A stretch of DNA of 16,500 nucleotides from Bacillota bacterium (lineage in GTDB: Bacteria > Bacillota > Bacilli > Paenibacillales > Paenibacillaceae): assembly GCA_023418755.1 (NCBI GenBank), contig JAEZZE010000002.1, positions 1-16,500 of the forward strand, in the 5' to 3' direction. The translations under genes were made by a program, and so were the position numbers. Below are positions 6,704-14,431 of this stretch, piece by piece; the stretch's first letter is position 1; every line of letters starts with the position of its first letter. The notes under the pieces are model-generated. The model worked only from the letters and a program-made list of their open reading frames with translations. It did no database searches and was not told the origin of the DNA.

Positions 6704-8623
6704 TCACTCCTTATGCAGCAGCCCACCGATGCGCACGGACGCGCCGCCTTCCGGAAGGTTGCGGATTTCGAAAATTTTATGCTCGCCGTAGATCAGATTC
6801 AATCTTAAATAAATGTTGAGCAGGCCCATGCCGTTCAGTTCCAACGCCGGAAGGTTTCTTTCCTGCTCCAGCGAGGCCAATCTAGCCTGCAATCCGGTCA
6901 GCTTGTCCGGAGCGAAGCCGCCGCCGTAGTCCCGCACTTCGATATGCCAGCAGGTATCGGTCAAGAACCCGGTAACGTCGATGCGCCAGGGCGGAGCTTG
7001 GGAGGTTCCGAATTTCAGGCTGTTCTCGACCAGCGGCTGCACGACCAGCTTGGGCACCGTCTGAGCCAGCAGCTCCCGCGGGACGGAAACGCGGTAAGTC
7101 AGCCGATCTCCGAAGCGGATTTTATTGATTTCCAAGTAATTGATCGTATGCGTCAGTTCGTCCCGCAGCGGAACTTGCCGCTCCTTGGAGGTCATGTACC
7201 TCAGGAAGTCCGACATATGCTCGATCGTCTCGATCAGCGGCCCGTTCATCTGCTGCTCGGCCATTTCCTGCAGATTGGCAAGCGTATTGTACAGGAAATG
7301 CGGATTCATCTGCGACTGCAAGGCGTTCAACTGCGCTTGCAGGCTTTGCGCCTCGGCCAGCAGCAGGTTGTCGAGCGATTGCTTAAGCCGCTCGCTCATG
7401 CTCTGGAACGCATCGTGCAGCTCATCCAGCTCGATGAAGCCGCTTTTCATTTTCTGCTGGGCGATAATGTTGGATCCGATATGCTCGAACGAGAAGTTGC
7501 GTACCGCCCGTCGAATCCGATAGATCGGAAAGGTGATCTTATTCGCCGCGTAGAAGCTCAGTCCGATGCCAAGCGCAAGAAGCACGAAGGCGGTGCCGAA
7601 CAGCTGAAACGTGAATTTCTTGAGCGGTCGGAACAGATCGCTTTCGGAGGTCGTCAAGACGGTATACCACCCGGTCGCGGACGAATAGTGCAGCGACAGA
7701 AGCTGCTTCTTGGCCGTGACCGGATCGGTGAAAGGAAAGCTTCCGGAATAATCGTCGCTCTTGTCTATCGGAGCAACCAGGCTGCGGAACGTTTCGTTCC
7801 GTTCGCCGTCGTGCTCGAACGGGTAGATGATCCGTCCGTCCCGATTCAGCACGTAAATGTTCCCGTTATACGGATTGCCGCTCTCGAAGTCGGCAACGCT
7901 TGCAAGAATGCGGTGCGCGTACTGCTTCACCTCGATGGCCCCGATCGGCATGTTGTATTCGTCGTATAACAACCGATAGAGCGAGATGGAATACTTGCCG
8001 ACTTCGGAAGAATAATACTTGGACAGCTGCAAATCCAGGTTCGGATCGGAGACGAGCTTGCCGGGCTGCTCCTGCAGCAATTGCTCGATAAACGGCTTCT
8101 CCTTCGGTTCGTAGGCCCGTTCCCGGTTATCGAAGCCCGTACCGTAATAGCGGCCGTTAAAGGAATAGAGATAAATTTGTTCCGCAAGCCGGGACGGCCC
8201 GATAATGGCGGTTAGCGCGTCGGTCAGCACTTTGGCGTCGTTGTTCTGCCGAATGCGCTGCTGCGCGGTTTCGTCCAGAGCGGCGTCATCCCGGCCGGCC
8301 ATCGGGGGCGCTCCGTCCGCGCCGGCGCTACCGTCCGCGAGAGCGGGGCTTCCTTCGGACACCTTGTAGTCGGACATATAACTGGCGAAGCGCTCCTTGA
8401 CCAGGTTGGAGTACATCACGTTCAGGGAAACCCGGTTAAGCTGCTCGATCTGCTGGACGAGCTGATCCTGGATCGAGACGCCGAAGCTTTCCAGCGTGCT
8501 CATCGCCTGTCCTCGCAATTGATGCGTCGACCAGGAATAGAAGAAGAGGACGAAAGTCGCGAATACGATCAGGATGATGGAGGAATACGTCAGGAACAAT
8601 GCCGTTTTCATACTCTTGAACAT
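6704..8623 (-). CDS. Membrane sensor histidine kinase, YesM-like
   Basis: This 639-aa two-component kinase most likely senses an extracellular sugar or the sugar-loaded binding protein. A membrane helix at about residues 8-30 and a second at about 338-360 bracket a long extracytoplasmic sensor region. A HAMP-like linker follows (NKITFPIYRIRRAVRNF). The kinase core is of the LytS/YesM His_kinase type: MNPHFLYNTL with His442 as phosphoacceptor, the N box LVVQPLVENSLKFG (Asn534), EVRDYGGGF (G1) and GMGLLNIYLRL (G2). ATG 8623 has AAGGAG ten bases upstream. Residues 89-118 are an unusual Gly/Ala/Asp/Pro-rich stretch, likely a flexible insertion in the sensor. The stop codon lies just before the response-regulator start, and the importer is divergent, the usual arrangement for sugar-sensing kinases of this family. 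Confidence 0.95.
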   Translation of the reverse strand: MFKSMKTALFLTYSSIILIVFATFVLFFYSWSTHQLRGQAMSTLESFGVSIQDQLVQQIEQLNRVSLNVMYSNLVKERFASYMSDYKVSEGSPALADGSAGADGAPPMAGRDDAALDETAQQRIRQNNDAKVLTDALTAIIGPSRLAEQIYLYSFNGRYYGTGFDNRERAYEPKEKPFIEQLLQEQPGKLVSDPNLDLQLSKYYSSEVGKYSISLYRLLYDEYNMPIGAIEVKQYAHRILASVADFESGNPYNGNIYVLNRDGRIIYPFEHDGERNETFRSLVAPIDKSDDYSGSFPFTDPVTAKKQLLSLHYSSATGWYTVLTTSESDLFRPLKKFTFQLFGTAFVLLALGIGLSFYAANKITFPIYRIRRAVRNFSFEHIGSNIIAQQKMKSGFIELDELHDAFQSMSERLKQSLDNLLLAEAQSLQAQLNALQSQMNPHFLYNTLANLQEMAEQQMNGPLIETIEHMSDFLRYMTSKERQVPLRDELTHTINYLEINKIRFGDRLTYRVSVPRELLAQTVPKLVVQPLVENSLKFGTSQAPPWRIDVTGFLTDTCWHIEVRDYGGGFAPDKLTGLQARLASLEQERNLPALELNGMGLLNIYLRLNLIYGEHKIFEIRNLPEGGASVRIGGLLHKE

Positions 8624-8643
8624 GGTCGTCGTACTCCTTGGTG

Positions 8644-8719
8644 CTAAACTTAACTAAACATTATTAAATTATACACGATAATTCTAGGTATGTAAGCGGT
8701 TAAATTTAGACAAGTTTAG
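8644..8719. promoter_or_regulatory. Mirrored 16-bp tandem operators between the kinase and importer genes
   Basis: The left site is CTAAACTTAACTAAAC (8644-8659): two CTAAAC half-sites ten bases apart. The right site is ATTTAGACAAGTTTAG (8704-8719), whose complement reads CTAAACTTGTCTAAAT. The two 16-bp sites are thus inverted copies differing at three positions. Half-sites one helical turn apart are what a two-HTH AraC domain recognises. The left site overlaps the predicted kinase transcription start and could give autorepression. The right site lies about 37 bases before the importer -10 box, a normal activator distance. The response regulator encoded by the divergent operon is the likely ligand (inference). 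Confidence 0.6.
8668..8696 (-). promoter_or_regulatory. SigA-type promoter for the kinase/response-regulator operon
   Basis: On the minus strand CTTACA (8696-8691) and a perfect TATAAT (8673-8668) are separated by 17 bases. Transcription would begin near 8661, about 38 bases before the kinase ATG. The start region falls directly beside the left CTAAAC tandem site, so binding there would probably block this promoter. Confidence 0.6.
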
Positions 8720-8755
8720 GATGGATTCCTCTATGGAGGAAAAATCCCAGCTCAT

Positions 8756-8769
8756 TATACTTAAAGTAT
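8756..8769 (+). promoter_or_regulatory. Likely -10 box and overlapping palindrome of the importer operon promoter
   Basis: TATACT at 8756-8761 is a good -10 element, but the bases 17-18 upstream (TATGGA/ATGGAG around 8732-8738) are a poor -35. That is the pattern of an activator-dependent promoter. Overlapping it is the perfect hyphenated palindrome ATACTT-A-AAGTAT (8757-8769), which may be a second operator or chance. Transcription would start near 8768, about 48 bases before the binding-protein start. Confidence 0.4.
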
Positions 8770-8815
8770 CATCCATCGATGAGCTAACGATCAAACGGAC
8801 AGGGGGATTATGGAA

Positions 8816-10174
8816 ATGAAAAAGAGGACGATGATTTTGCTTTCCGCGCTTCTGATCATGACGGCGGTGCTGGCCGGCTGCGGAGGCAGCGGCAACAAGG
8901 GTGGCAATCAAGGAGGTGCTTCTCCGTCGGCCGGCGCCAGCGGCGCTCCCGAGCAGGACGGAAGCAAAAAGAACGTGACGCTGACGTATATGGCGAGCCA
9001 AGGCTGGATCAAAGATTCCGAGATGGAGCTGGCCAAGAAGTTCGAAGAACAAACCGGCATTAAAATCGATTTTCAGATCGTGCCTTCCGACCAATATTTC
9101 AACGTGTTGAAAACGAAGCTGAACGCCGGAGAAGGTCCCGACATTTTCGGCGGACAGAGCGGCTACAGCGAAATTACGATGAATTATAACGTGGAGAAAA
9201 ACGCGGTCGATCTGAGCGATCAGGAATGGGTGAAGCGCGAGGACCCGCTGTCCGTGGAACAGCTTACCGCCAACGACAAAGTGTATGCGCTTACGATCTG
9301 GGATACCTACAGCAGCTTCGTGATCGCGTATAACAAAAAGCTGTTCAACGAGCTGAGTCTGGAAGTACCCAAAACCTACGAAGAGTTCAAGAATGCGTCG
9401 CTCAAGATTCAGGAAGCCGGAGTTACGCCGATCTACCAACCGATCGCCGACGGCTGGCACCATGTACTGTGGTTTTCCGAGCCGGGGCCGAACTACGAAG
9501 AGTTGGAGCCGAATCTGTATGAAGACTTGAACCAGAACAAGAAGAAATTCGTGGACAGCAAGGCCATGCTGGATTCCTTGACGCAGCTGAAGGAAATGTA
9601 CGACCTGAACTTCTTCGGCGACAATACGCTGTCCGATACGGGCTCCGATACGGTGGCGAAGCTGGGCAGCGGCGAATTCGCGATGAGCCTGGTCGCGCAG
9701 AGCGCGGCGCTGGAAATCGCGGAGGAGTACGAGGAATTCGAAATCGAGGACTTCGGCTTCTTCCCGATTCCTCTTACGGACAACCAGATCTATTATATCA
9801 ATCCGGGCGGACCGAGCAAATTCATTTACTCCGGCTCCAAGTACATCGAGGAAGCGAAGCAGTATTTCAACTTCCTGACCCAGCAGGAAAACCTGCAATA
9901 TATGCTGGACAACGACTCGACGATTTCCAATCTGAACTTCCCGGGCCTGGAGAACAAATACACCGCCGAGCAGCAAAAAATGTTCGATAGCTATCCGAAG
10001 CGCGGGACCGATATTCAAAACTATGTCAACTACGTGAATCCGCAATGGATGGACATCGGCAAAGATATCGTCGCGATGCTGTCGGGCGTCATACAGCCGA
10101 TCGACGTGCTGAAGAGCATCGACCAGCGCCGCGCGGAAATGGCCAAGGTGGCGCAGGACCCGAACTGGAAATAG
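8816..10174 (+). CDS. Sugar ABC transporter substrate-binding lipoprotein
   Basis: This is the extracellular sugar receptor of the second importer, anchored to the membrane by a lipid. A basic N-terminus (MKKR), a hydrophobic core and the lipobox VLAGC form a type II signal peptide, with Cys22 as the lipid-modified residue. A Gly/Ser/Ala-rich linker follows. The mature part is a family 1 binding protein, seen in EMELAKKFEEQTGIKIDFQI and LNAGEGPDIFGG, with length (452 aa) normal for the group. I use ATG 8816 because AGGGGG (8801-8806) is nine bases away; ATG 8810 is only three bases from it. It is the first gene of an operon divergent from the kinase and is followed by a stem-loop and two permeases. 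Substrate is inferred to be a fucosylated oligosaccharide from the glycosidases downstream. Confidence 0.95.
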   Translation: MKKRTMILLSALLIMTAVLAGCGGSGNKGGNQGGASPSAGASGAPEQDGSKKNVTLTYMASQGWIKDSEMELAKKFEEQTGIKIDFQIVPSDQYFNVLKTKLNAGEGPDIFGGQSGYSEITMNYNVEKNAVDLSDQEWVKREDPLSVEQLTANDKVYALTIWDTYSSFVIAYNKKLFNELSLEVPKTYEEFKNASLKIQEAGVTPIYQPIADGWHHVLWFSEPGPNYEELEPNLYEDLNQNKKKFVDSKAMLDSLTQLKEMYDLNFFGDNTLSDTGSDTVAKLGSGEFAMSLVAQSAALEIAEEYEEFEIEDFGFFPIPLTDNQIYYINPGGPSKFIYSGSKYIEEAKQYFNFLTQQENLQYMLDNDSTISNLNFPGLENKYTAEQQKMFDSYPKRGTDIQNYVNYVNPQWMDIGKDIVAMLSGVIQPIDVLKSIDQRRAEMAKVAQDPNWK

Positions 10175-10200
10175 GTTCGGCTAGCCGCAAAGAATCGAGG

Positions 10201-10234
10201 TTGGCAATGGCCCGTAAGCTATGGCCGTTGCCAA
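10201..10234 (+). other. Intercistronic stem-loop after the binding-protein gene
   Basis: TTGGCAATGGCC (10201-10212) and GGCCGTTGCCAA (10223-10234) pair over 12 base pairs with one G-U wobble around a 10-base loop. The downstream bases TCTTCATT are only partly U-rich, so it is at best a leaky terminator. Such hairpins between a binding-protein gene and its permeases commonly protect the upstream mRNA or reduce read-through, giving more binding protein than permease. Confidence 0.65.
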
Positions 10235-10270
10235 TCTTCATTCCGGGGGAAATGAGGGAGGGAGCTTGCG

Positions 10271-11143
10271 ATGAATCGAGCTGTTTATCCGTTTTATTTC
10301 GGCATTGCGACCTTGGTCGTCTATTCGATCTTTTTCGTGGTGCCGGGCCTTATGGGAATTTATTATTCGTTTACCGACTGGAACAGCTACACGGACGAAA
10401 TCCGTTTTGTCGGCTTCGACAATCTGGCGAAAATTTTCTCCGGAGAAGCGAAGTATCTCGGTTATATCGAAAATACGCTGGTGTTCACGATCAGCACGGT
10501 CGTGCTCAAGACGGCGCTCGGCCTGCTCTTCGCGATAATGCTGAACGACGGCATTCGGGCTAAGGGGTTCCACCGCGTCATGCTGTTCATGCCCTCCATC
10601 GTTCCGATGCTCGTCGTCGGCCTGATTTTCAAGTCGATTCTGAATCCGGCCACGGGGCTGCTGAACGAATCGCTGCGGGCGATCGGCCTTGATTTTATGG
10701 CGCAGAAATGGCTGACCGACCTGAACTGGGCTTTCAAGTCGATCATTGCGGTGGATATATGGAAAGGGGTCGGCTACATTATGATCATTCTGCTGGCCGG
10801 CCTGCAGTCGATCGATAAAACCTACTACGAAGCGGCGGCCATAGACGGAGCGAACTTCTGGCAGAAGCTGATGCGCATCACGATTCCGCTCATTATTCCG
10901 GCGCTCGTGGTCACGACGGTGCTGAACCTGCTGCACGGGCTGAAGGTATTCGAAGCGGTATACGTGCTGACCAACGGCGGTCCGGGCTATGCGACGGATG
11001 TCATGTATACGGCGATATTCAAGGAGTTTTCCACCGGCAATTACGGAATGGGCACGGCGCTGTCCTCCGTTCTGTTCGTCGTCATGACGGTGCTCGGGTA
11101 CTTTGTCGTACGTCTGATGTCGAGGGAGAGTGACGAACGATGA
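10271..11143 (+). CDS. Sugar ABC transporter permease, MalF/UgpA type
   Basis: This is the first membrane subunit of the second CUT1 importer, 290 aa. ATG 10271 follows GAGGGAGGGAG at a good distance. The protein starts with a membrane helix (YPFYFGIATLVVYSIFFVVPGLMGIYYSF) and continues FTDWNSYTDEIRFVGFDNLAKIF, characteristic of MalF-like subunits. The EAA loop is complete and canonical: YYEAAAIDGANFWQKLMRITIPLI. LTNGGPGYATDVMYTAIFKEF appears near the C-terminus as in homologues. Its stop codon overlaps the next start by four bases (ATGA, 11140-11143), so the two permeases are translationally coupled. It is separated from the binding-protein gene by 96 bases containing a stem-loop. Confidence 0.96.
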   Translation: MNRAVYPFYFGIATLVVYSIFFVVPGLMGIYYSFTDWNSYTDEIRFVGFDNLAKIFSGEAKYLGYIENTLVFTISTVVLKTALGLLFAIMLNDGIRAKGFHRVMLFMPSIVPMLVVGLIFKSILNPATGLLNESLRAIGLDFMAQKWLTDLNWAFKSIIAVDIWKGVGYIMIILLAGLQSIDKTYYEAAAIDGANFWQKLMRITIPLIIPALVVTTVLNLLHGLKVFEAVYVLTNGGPGYATDVMYTAIFKEFSTGNYGMGTALSSVLFVVMTVLGYFVVRLMSRESDER

Positions 11144-11961
11144 TGAACAGGGCGATGCTGCCGGCGCTGCGCAATGCGATGGCCTGGGTTTTGAGCGCGG
11201 CGATGTTTGTTCCGCTGCTCCTCGTCGTCGTCAATTCCCTGAAGACGAAAGCCGAAGCGAACGGAATGAATATGTCTCTTCCGAAGGCGTTCCAGTGGTC
11301 GAACTATTCGATCGTCGTAGAGGAAGGAAAGCTGATTCAATCTTTCTTCAACAGTCTGCTGTATGCTTGCGGGGCGACCGTCGGCAGCATTCTGCTCGCT
11401 TCGCTGGCCGCTTACGTGTTCTCGCGCAACCGGACTAGGCTGAACAAGGCGATGTACTTTTATCTGATCATGGGGATTGCGATGCCGACCAACTTCGTCA
11501 CCTTGATGAAGGTGATGCAGTGGACGCACCTGATCAATACGCAGACGGGCATCATTCTGATGCTGGCGGCGTCAAGCATTCCATTCAGCGTGTTTCTGAT
11601 CTACGGCTTCGTCGGGGGCGTGCCGCGGGAGCTGGACGAAGCCGGAATCGTCGACGGCTGCTCGCCGGTCCGTCTATTCGTATCGGTCGTAATGCCGATG
11701 CTGACGCCGGTGCTGGTCACGGTCGCGATTCTGAATTTTATGGGCTCGTGGAGCGATTTTATCCATCCGCTGTACTTCCTGAACAATTCGGACAAATGGC
11801 CGATGACGTTGGCCGTGTACAATTTCTTCGGACGTTTCCAGGTGAACTGGAACCTGGTGTCGGCGGACATCGTGCTGACGACGCTTCCGGTCATCGTCAT
11901 TTATTTGCTCGGCCAGAGATTCATCATATCCGGCATGACGGCCGGTTCGGTCAAAGGATAA
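11140..11961 (+). CDS. Sugar ABC transporter permease, MalG/UgpE type
   Basis: This 273-aa inner-membrane protein is the second channel subunit of the second importer. ATG 11140 overlaps the upstream stop in an ATGA junction and has GAGGGAGAG (11122-11130) nine bases before it; the next codon is also ATG. MalG-like features are a first helix followed by PLLLVVVNSLKTKAEANGMNMSLPKAFQWSNY, the EAA-type loop LDEAGIVDGCSPVRLFVSVVMPML with Asp-Gly, and the terminal GMTAGSVKG. The EAA loop carries Cys where Ala is usual. A regulator gene begins seven bases after its stop, so transcription probably continues through. As with the first permease pair, no ATPase gene is attached. Confidence 0.96.
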   Translation: MMNRAMLPALRNAMAWVLSAAMFVPLLLVVVNSLKTKAEANGMNMSLPKAFQWSNYSIVVEEGKLIQSFFNSLLYACGATVGSILLASLAAYVFSRNRTRLNKAMYFYLIMGIAMPTNFVTLMKVMQWTHLINTQTGIILMLAASSIPFSVFLIYGFVGGVPRELDEAGIVDGCSPVRLFVSVVMPMLTPVLVTVAILNFMGSWSDFIHPLYFLNNSDKWPMTLAVYNFFGRFQVNWNLVSADIVLTTLPVIVIYLLGQRFIISGMTAGSVKG

Positions 11962-11968
11962 GAAGGCG

Positions 11969-12967
11969 ATGAAACTCCGATCGCAACAAGACGCGAAACC
12001 CGCCGACGGATCCTGGCACGTTTCCGCGAAGCAGTTCCGGAAGCCGATGACGCTGGCAGGCCGCAGCGATACCATAGAGCTGCTCTGGCTATGCGCAGGC
12101 AAGGCGCATGCGGAGCGGGGGGGCTGGAAGCAAGAGCTGCACTCCGGCGACTTACTGATCGGCGGACTGCTCGGGTCGCGAACGTCGATCGTGCCGGCTG
12201 CGGCAAGCGGCTGCCGCCTGCTGCATATCCGAATGTCCGCGGAGCTGCTGCTTGGCCTGCCGCAGGGCGGCAGGCTGCTGGCGATGCTGTATGCGGCGTG
12301 CGATGGCGAGATCATCCGTCCGCAAGCGTCGTGGGCGCAGGCGATGCTGAAGGCGGCCGAAAGCTTGGCCGGACAGCAAGATGGCGGAGGCGCGGTCGGT
12401 CAAGCCGGGCTACAGCTGTTTCGGTATGCGAAGCTGGTCGAACTGCTGGGCTATCTGTATGAAGGATTGAGCCGGGAAAGAACGCTGGCCGGTCAACGAG
12501 TCGACGCCGCCGAGGCAGCGGAAGAGAAGCTGCTGGATGCGGTCGCCCATATGATCGAGAACGTGACGGGCGATCTGGTCATGACGACGGTCATTCGCGG
12601 AAGCGGGCTGGGCAAGACGCAGTTTTACGAGGAGTTTCGCCGGCTTGTCGGCATGAACCCGAAGCCGTTTATTCATCGGCTGCGTATCCGGATGGCGATT
12701 CGCCTGCTGCGCACCTCGAATATGAGCGTCACTTCCATAGCCTACGAATGCGGATATCGGTCGCTGAACTACTTTCATAAGCATTTTAAGGAGCACAACG
12801 CGGTTACGCCGCGGGAATTTCGCAAGCTGTACAGGTTGGACCAAAGCGCCTCATCGGGCAGGCCCAATGCAATGGAGAAAGGGAATGGCTTGGCCGCGAG
12901 TTTTGGCTTTGAGTTTCCTGCCTATAAAGGTCTTATCGATCAAAGAAACTCAAAACAACCTGTCTGA
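11969..12967 (+). CDS. AraC-family transcriptional regulator
   Basis: This 332-aa cytoplasmic DNA-binding protein is probably a local sugar-responsive activator. The N-terminal 110 residues look like a cupin-type ligand domain (HAERGGWKQELHSGDLLIGG). Residues about 187-290 form the AraC DNA-binding domain. Its first helix-turn-helix (TVIRGSGLGKTQFYEEFRRLVG) deviates from consensus; the second (MSVTSIAYECGYRSLNYFHKHFKEHNAVTPREFRKLY) is typical. A 42-residue tail follows residue 290, where such proteins normally stop; it is poorly structured and lies on DNA less GC-rich than the rest. ATG 11969 has AGAAGG just upstream and sits seven bases after the permease stop. It is a second AraC-type regulator besides the response regulator. 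It may control the fucosidase genes that follow or the whole operon. Confidence 0.92.
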   Translation: MKLRSQQDAKPADGSWHVSAKQFRKPMTLAGRSDTIELLWLCAGKAHAERGGWKQELHSGDLLIGGLLGSRTSIVPAAASGCRLLHIRMSAELLLGLPQGGRLLAMLYAACDGEIIRPQASWAQAMLKAAESLAGQQDGGGAVGQAGLQLFRYAKLVELLGYLYEGLSRERTLAGQRVDAAEAAEEKLLDAVAHMIENVTGDLVMTTVIRGSGLGKTQFYEEFRRLVGMNPKPFIHRLRIRMAIRLLRTSNMSVTSIAYECGYRSLNYFHKHFKEHNAVTPREFRKLYRLDQSASSGRPNAMEKGNGLAASFGFEFPAYKGLIDQRNSKQPV

Positions 12968-13066
12968 AGTCGGCAATGCCACCCCTTTCGGAATGGATTG
13001 GACTTCTTCAGTTATTGATTCGACCTATATAGTCAGAGCGACAAGCTAAGAGAAGGAGCGAAGAAA

Positions 13067-14401
13067 ATGATTAAAGATAACGCGCAAGCGGCCCGGCAGG
13101 ACGTCTCGCCGGCGCACGATCCGCGCAGCGAATGGTTTACGGAGGCAAGGTTCGGGTTGTACGTTCACTGGGGGCTGTACACGTTGGGCGCGCGCCACGA
13201 ATGGATGCGATCCCGGGAATTTCTGAGCAACGAGGAGTACGAGAAGTATTTCCGTCGTTTCGACCCCGATCTGTACGATCCGGCGAAATGGGCGAAGCTG
13301 GCGGCGGATGCCGGGATGAAATACATGGTGGTGACGACCAAGCATCACGAGGGCTTCTGCTTGTGGGATTCCAAGCTGACCGACTACAAGGCGACCAATA
13401 CGCCTTACGGCAAGGATTTGCTGCGCCCGATGCTGGAGGCGTTCCGCTCGGAGGGCATCCGGACCGGGCTGTACTATTCGCTGCTGGACTGGCACCATCC
13501 CGACTATACGGTGGACGTGAAGCATCCGATGCGCTACAACAAGGATTATGTCGCGATGGACGCGCAGCGGAACTGGCAGAGCTACTTGGATTACATGCAT
13601 GGGCAGACGAGAGAGCTGCTGACGGAATACGGCGACATCGACGTGCTTTTCCTCGATTTCTCGATTCCTTCCGAGGAAGGCTTCCCGGGAAAAGGCAAGG
13701 ACGAATGGCAGAGCGAGCGCTTCGTGGACATGGTGCATTCGCTGCGGCCGAATATTCTGATCAACGATCGGCTAGGCGTGCCGGGCGACATCACGACGCC
13801 GGAGCAGTACCAGCCGCGGGAGTGGATCAAAATCGACGGCAAACCGGTGCTGTGGGAGGCTTGCCATACGTTCAGCGGCTCCTGGGGCTACTACCGGGAC
13901 GAGGAATCCTGGAAGAGCACGGAGCAAATTCTCCGCATGCTGATCGACACGGTGAGCAAGGGAGGCAACCTTCTGTTGAACGTAGGCCCCAACGCGCGCG
14001 GCGAGCTGGACGAGCGTGCGGTTGAGCGGCTGGAGGAGATCGGCGTCTGGATGAGGAAGCACGCCCGCTCCATTCACGGCTGCACGGCCGCTCCGGTCCA
14101 TCTGCCGCCATGCCCGGAGGATTGCAGGTTTACGTACAATCCGAAGACGAACAGGCTGTATCTGCATCTTTTCGCATGGCCGTTCAAGCAGATCCATTTG
14201 GCCGATTTCTCGGGGCTGGTCGAATACGCCCAACTGCTCGACGACGCATCGGAAATCCGCATGGTGGAAGGCGAGAAACGGCTTACGATGGAGGCGGGCG
14301 CATTCGACGAAGGCCGTCCGGCCAATATGCTGACGCTGCAGCTGCCGGTCAAGAAGCCTAAGGCGGCGATACCGGTCATCGAGCTGTTTTTGAAAAGCTA
14401 G
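13067..14401 (+). CDS. GH29 alpha-L-fucosidase
   Basis: This retaining exo-glycosidase releases L-fucose from fucosylated glycans. The 444-aa protein has no signal peptide, so it probably acts inside the cell on imported oligosaccharides. GH29 landmarks are RFGLYVHWGLYTLG (residues 28-41), the fucose-binding KHHEGFCLWDS (92-102) and DVLFLDFS with Asp197 as the expected nucleophile. SGSWGY (270-275) and KGGNLLLNVGPNARGEL (298-314) follow in the usual order. The acid/base residue is not assigned because it varies between GH29 subgroups. ATG 13067 has AGAAGGAG (13051-13058) eight bases before it. A gap of 99 bases separates it from the AraC gene, with only a weak promoter-like TATAGT at 13028. 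A GH95 gene two genes downstream supports fucoside breakdown as the cluster's function. Confidence 0.93.
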   Translation: MIKDNAQAARQDVSPAHDPRSEWFTEARFGLYVHWGLYTLGARHEWMRSREFLSNEEYEKYFRRFDPDLYDPAKWAKLAADAGMKYMVVTTKHHEGFCLWDSKLTDYKATNTPYGKDLLRPMLEAFRSEGIRTGLYYSLLDWHHPDYTVDVKHPMRYNKDYVAMDAQRNWQSYLDYMHGQTRELLTEYGDIDVLFLDFSIPSEEGFPGKGKDEWQSERFVDMVHSLRPNILINDRLGVPGDITTPEQYQPREWIKIDGKPVLWEACHTFSGSWGYYRDEESWKSTEQILRMLIDTVSKGGNLLLNVGPNARGELDERAVERLEEIGVWMRKHARSIHGCTAAPVHLPPCPEDCRFTYNPKTNRLYLHLFAWPFKQIHLADFSGLVEYAQLLDDASEIRMVEGEKRLTMEAGAFDEGRPANMLTLQLPVKKPKAAIPVIELFLKS

Positions 14402-14431
14402 CGCGGGAACGGACAGAGGGAGGAGATTATC

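Noticed and set aside
6944..7969. A 341-codon open frame on the plus strand opposite the sensor kinase
   Set aside because: The kinase on the other strand has every expected motif in order; this frame is its shadow.
8684..10045. A 453-codon open frame on the minus strand opposite the binding-protein gene
   Set aside because: It is antisense to a clear lipoprotein gene and has Arg/Val/His-rich shadow composition with no domain.
13028..13033. TATAGT as a -10 box for the GH29 gene
   Set aside because: No acceptable -35 lies 16-18 bases upstream, so it is not listed as a promoter.
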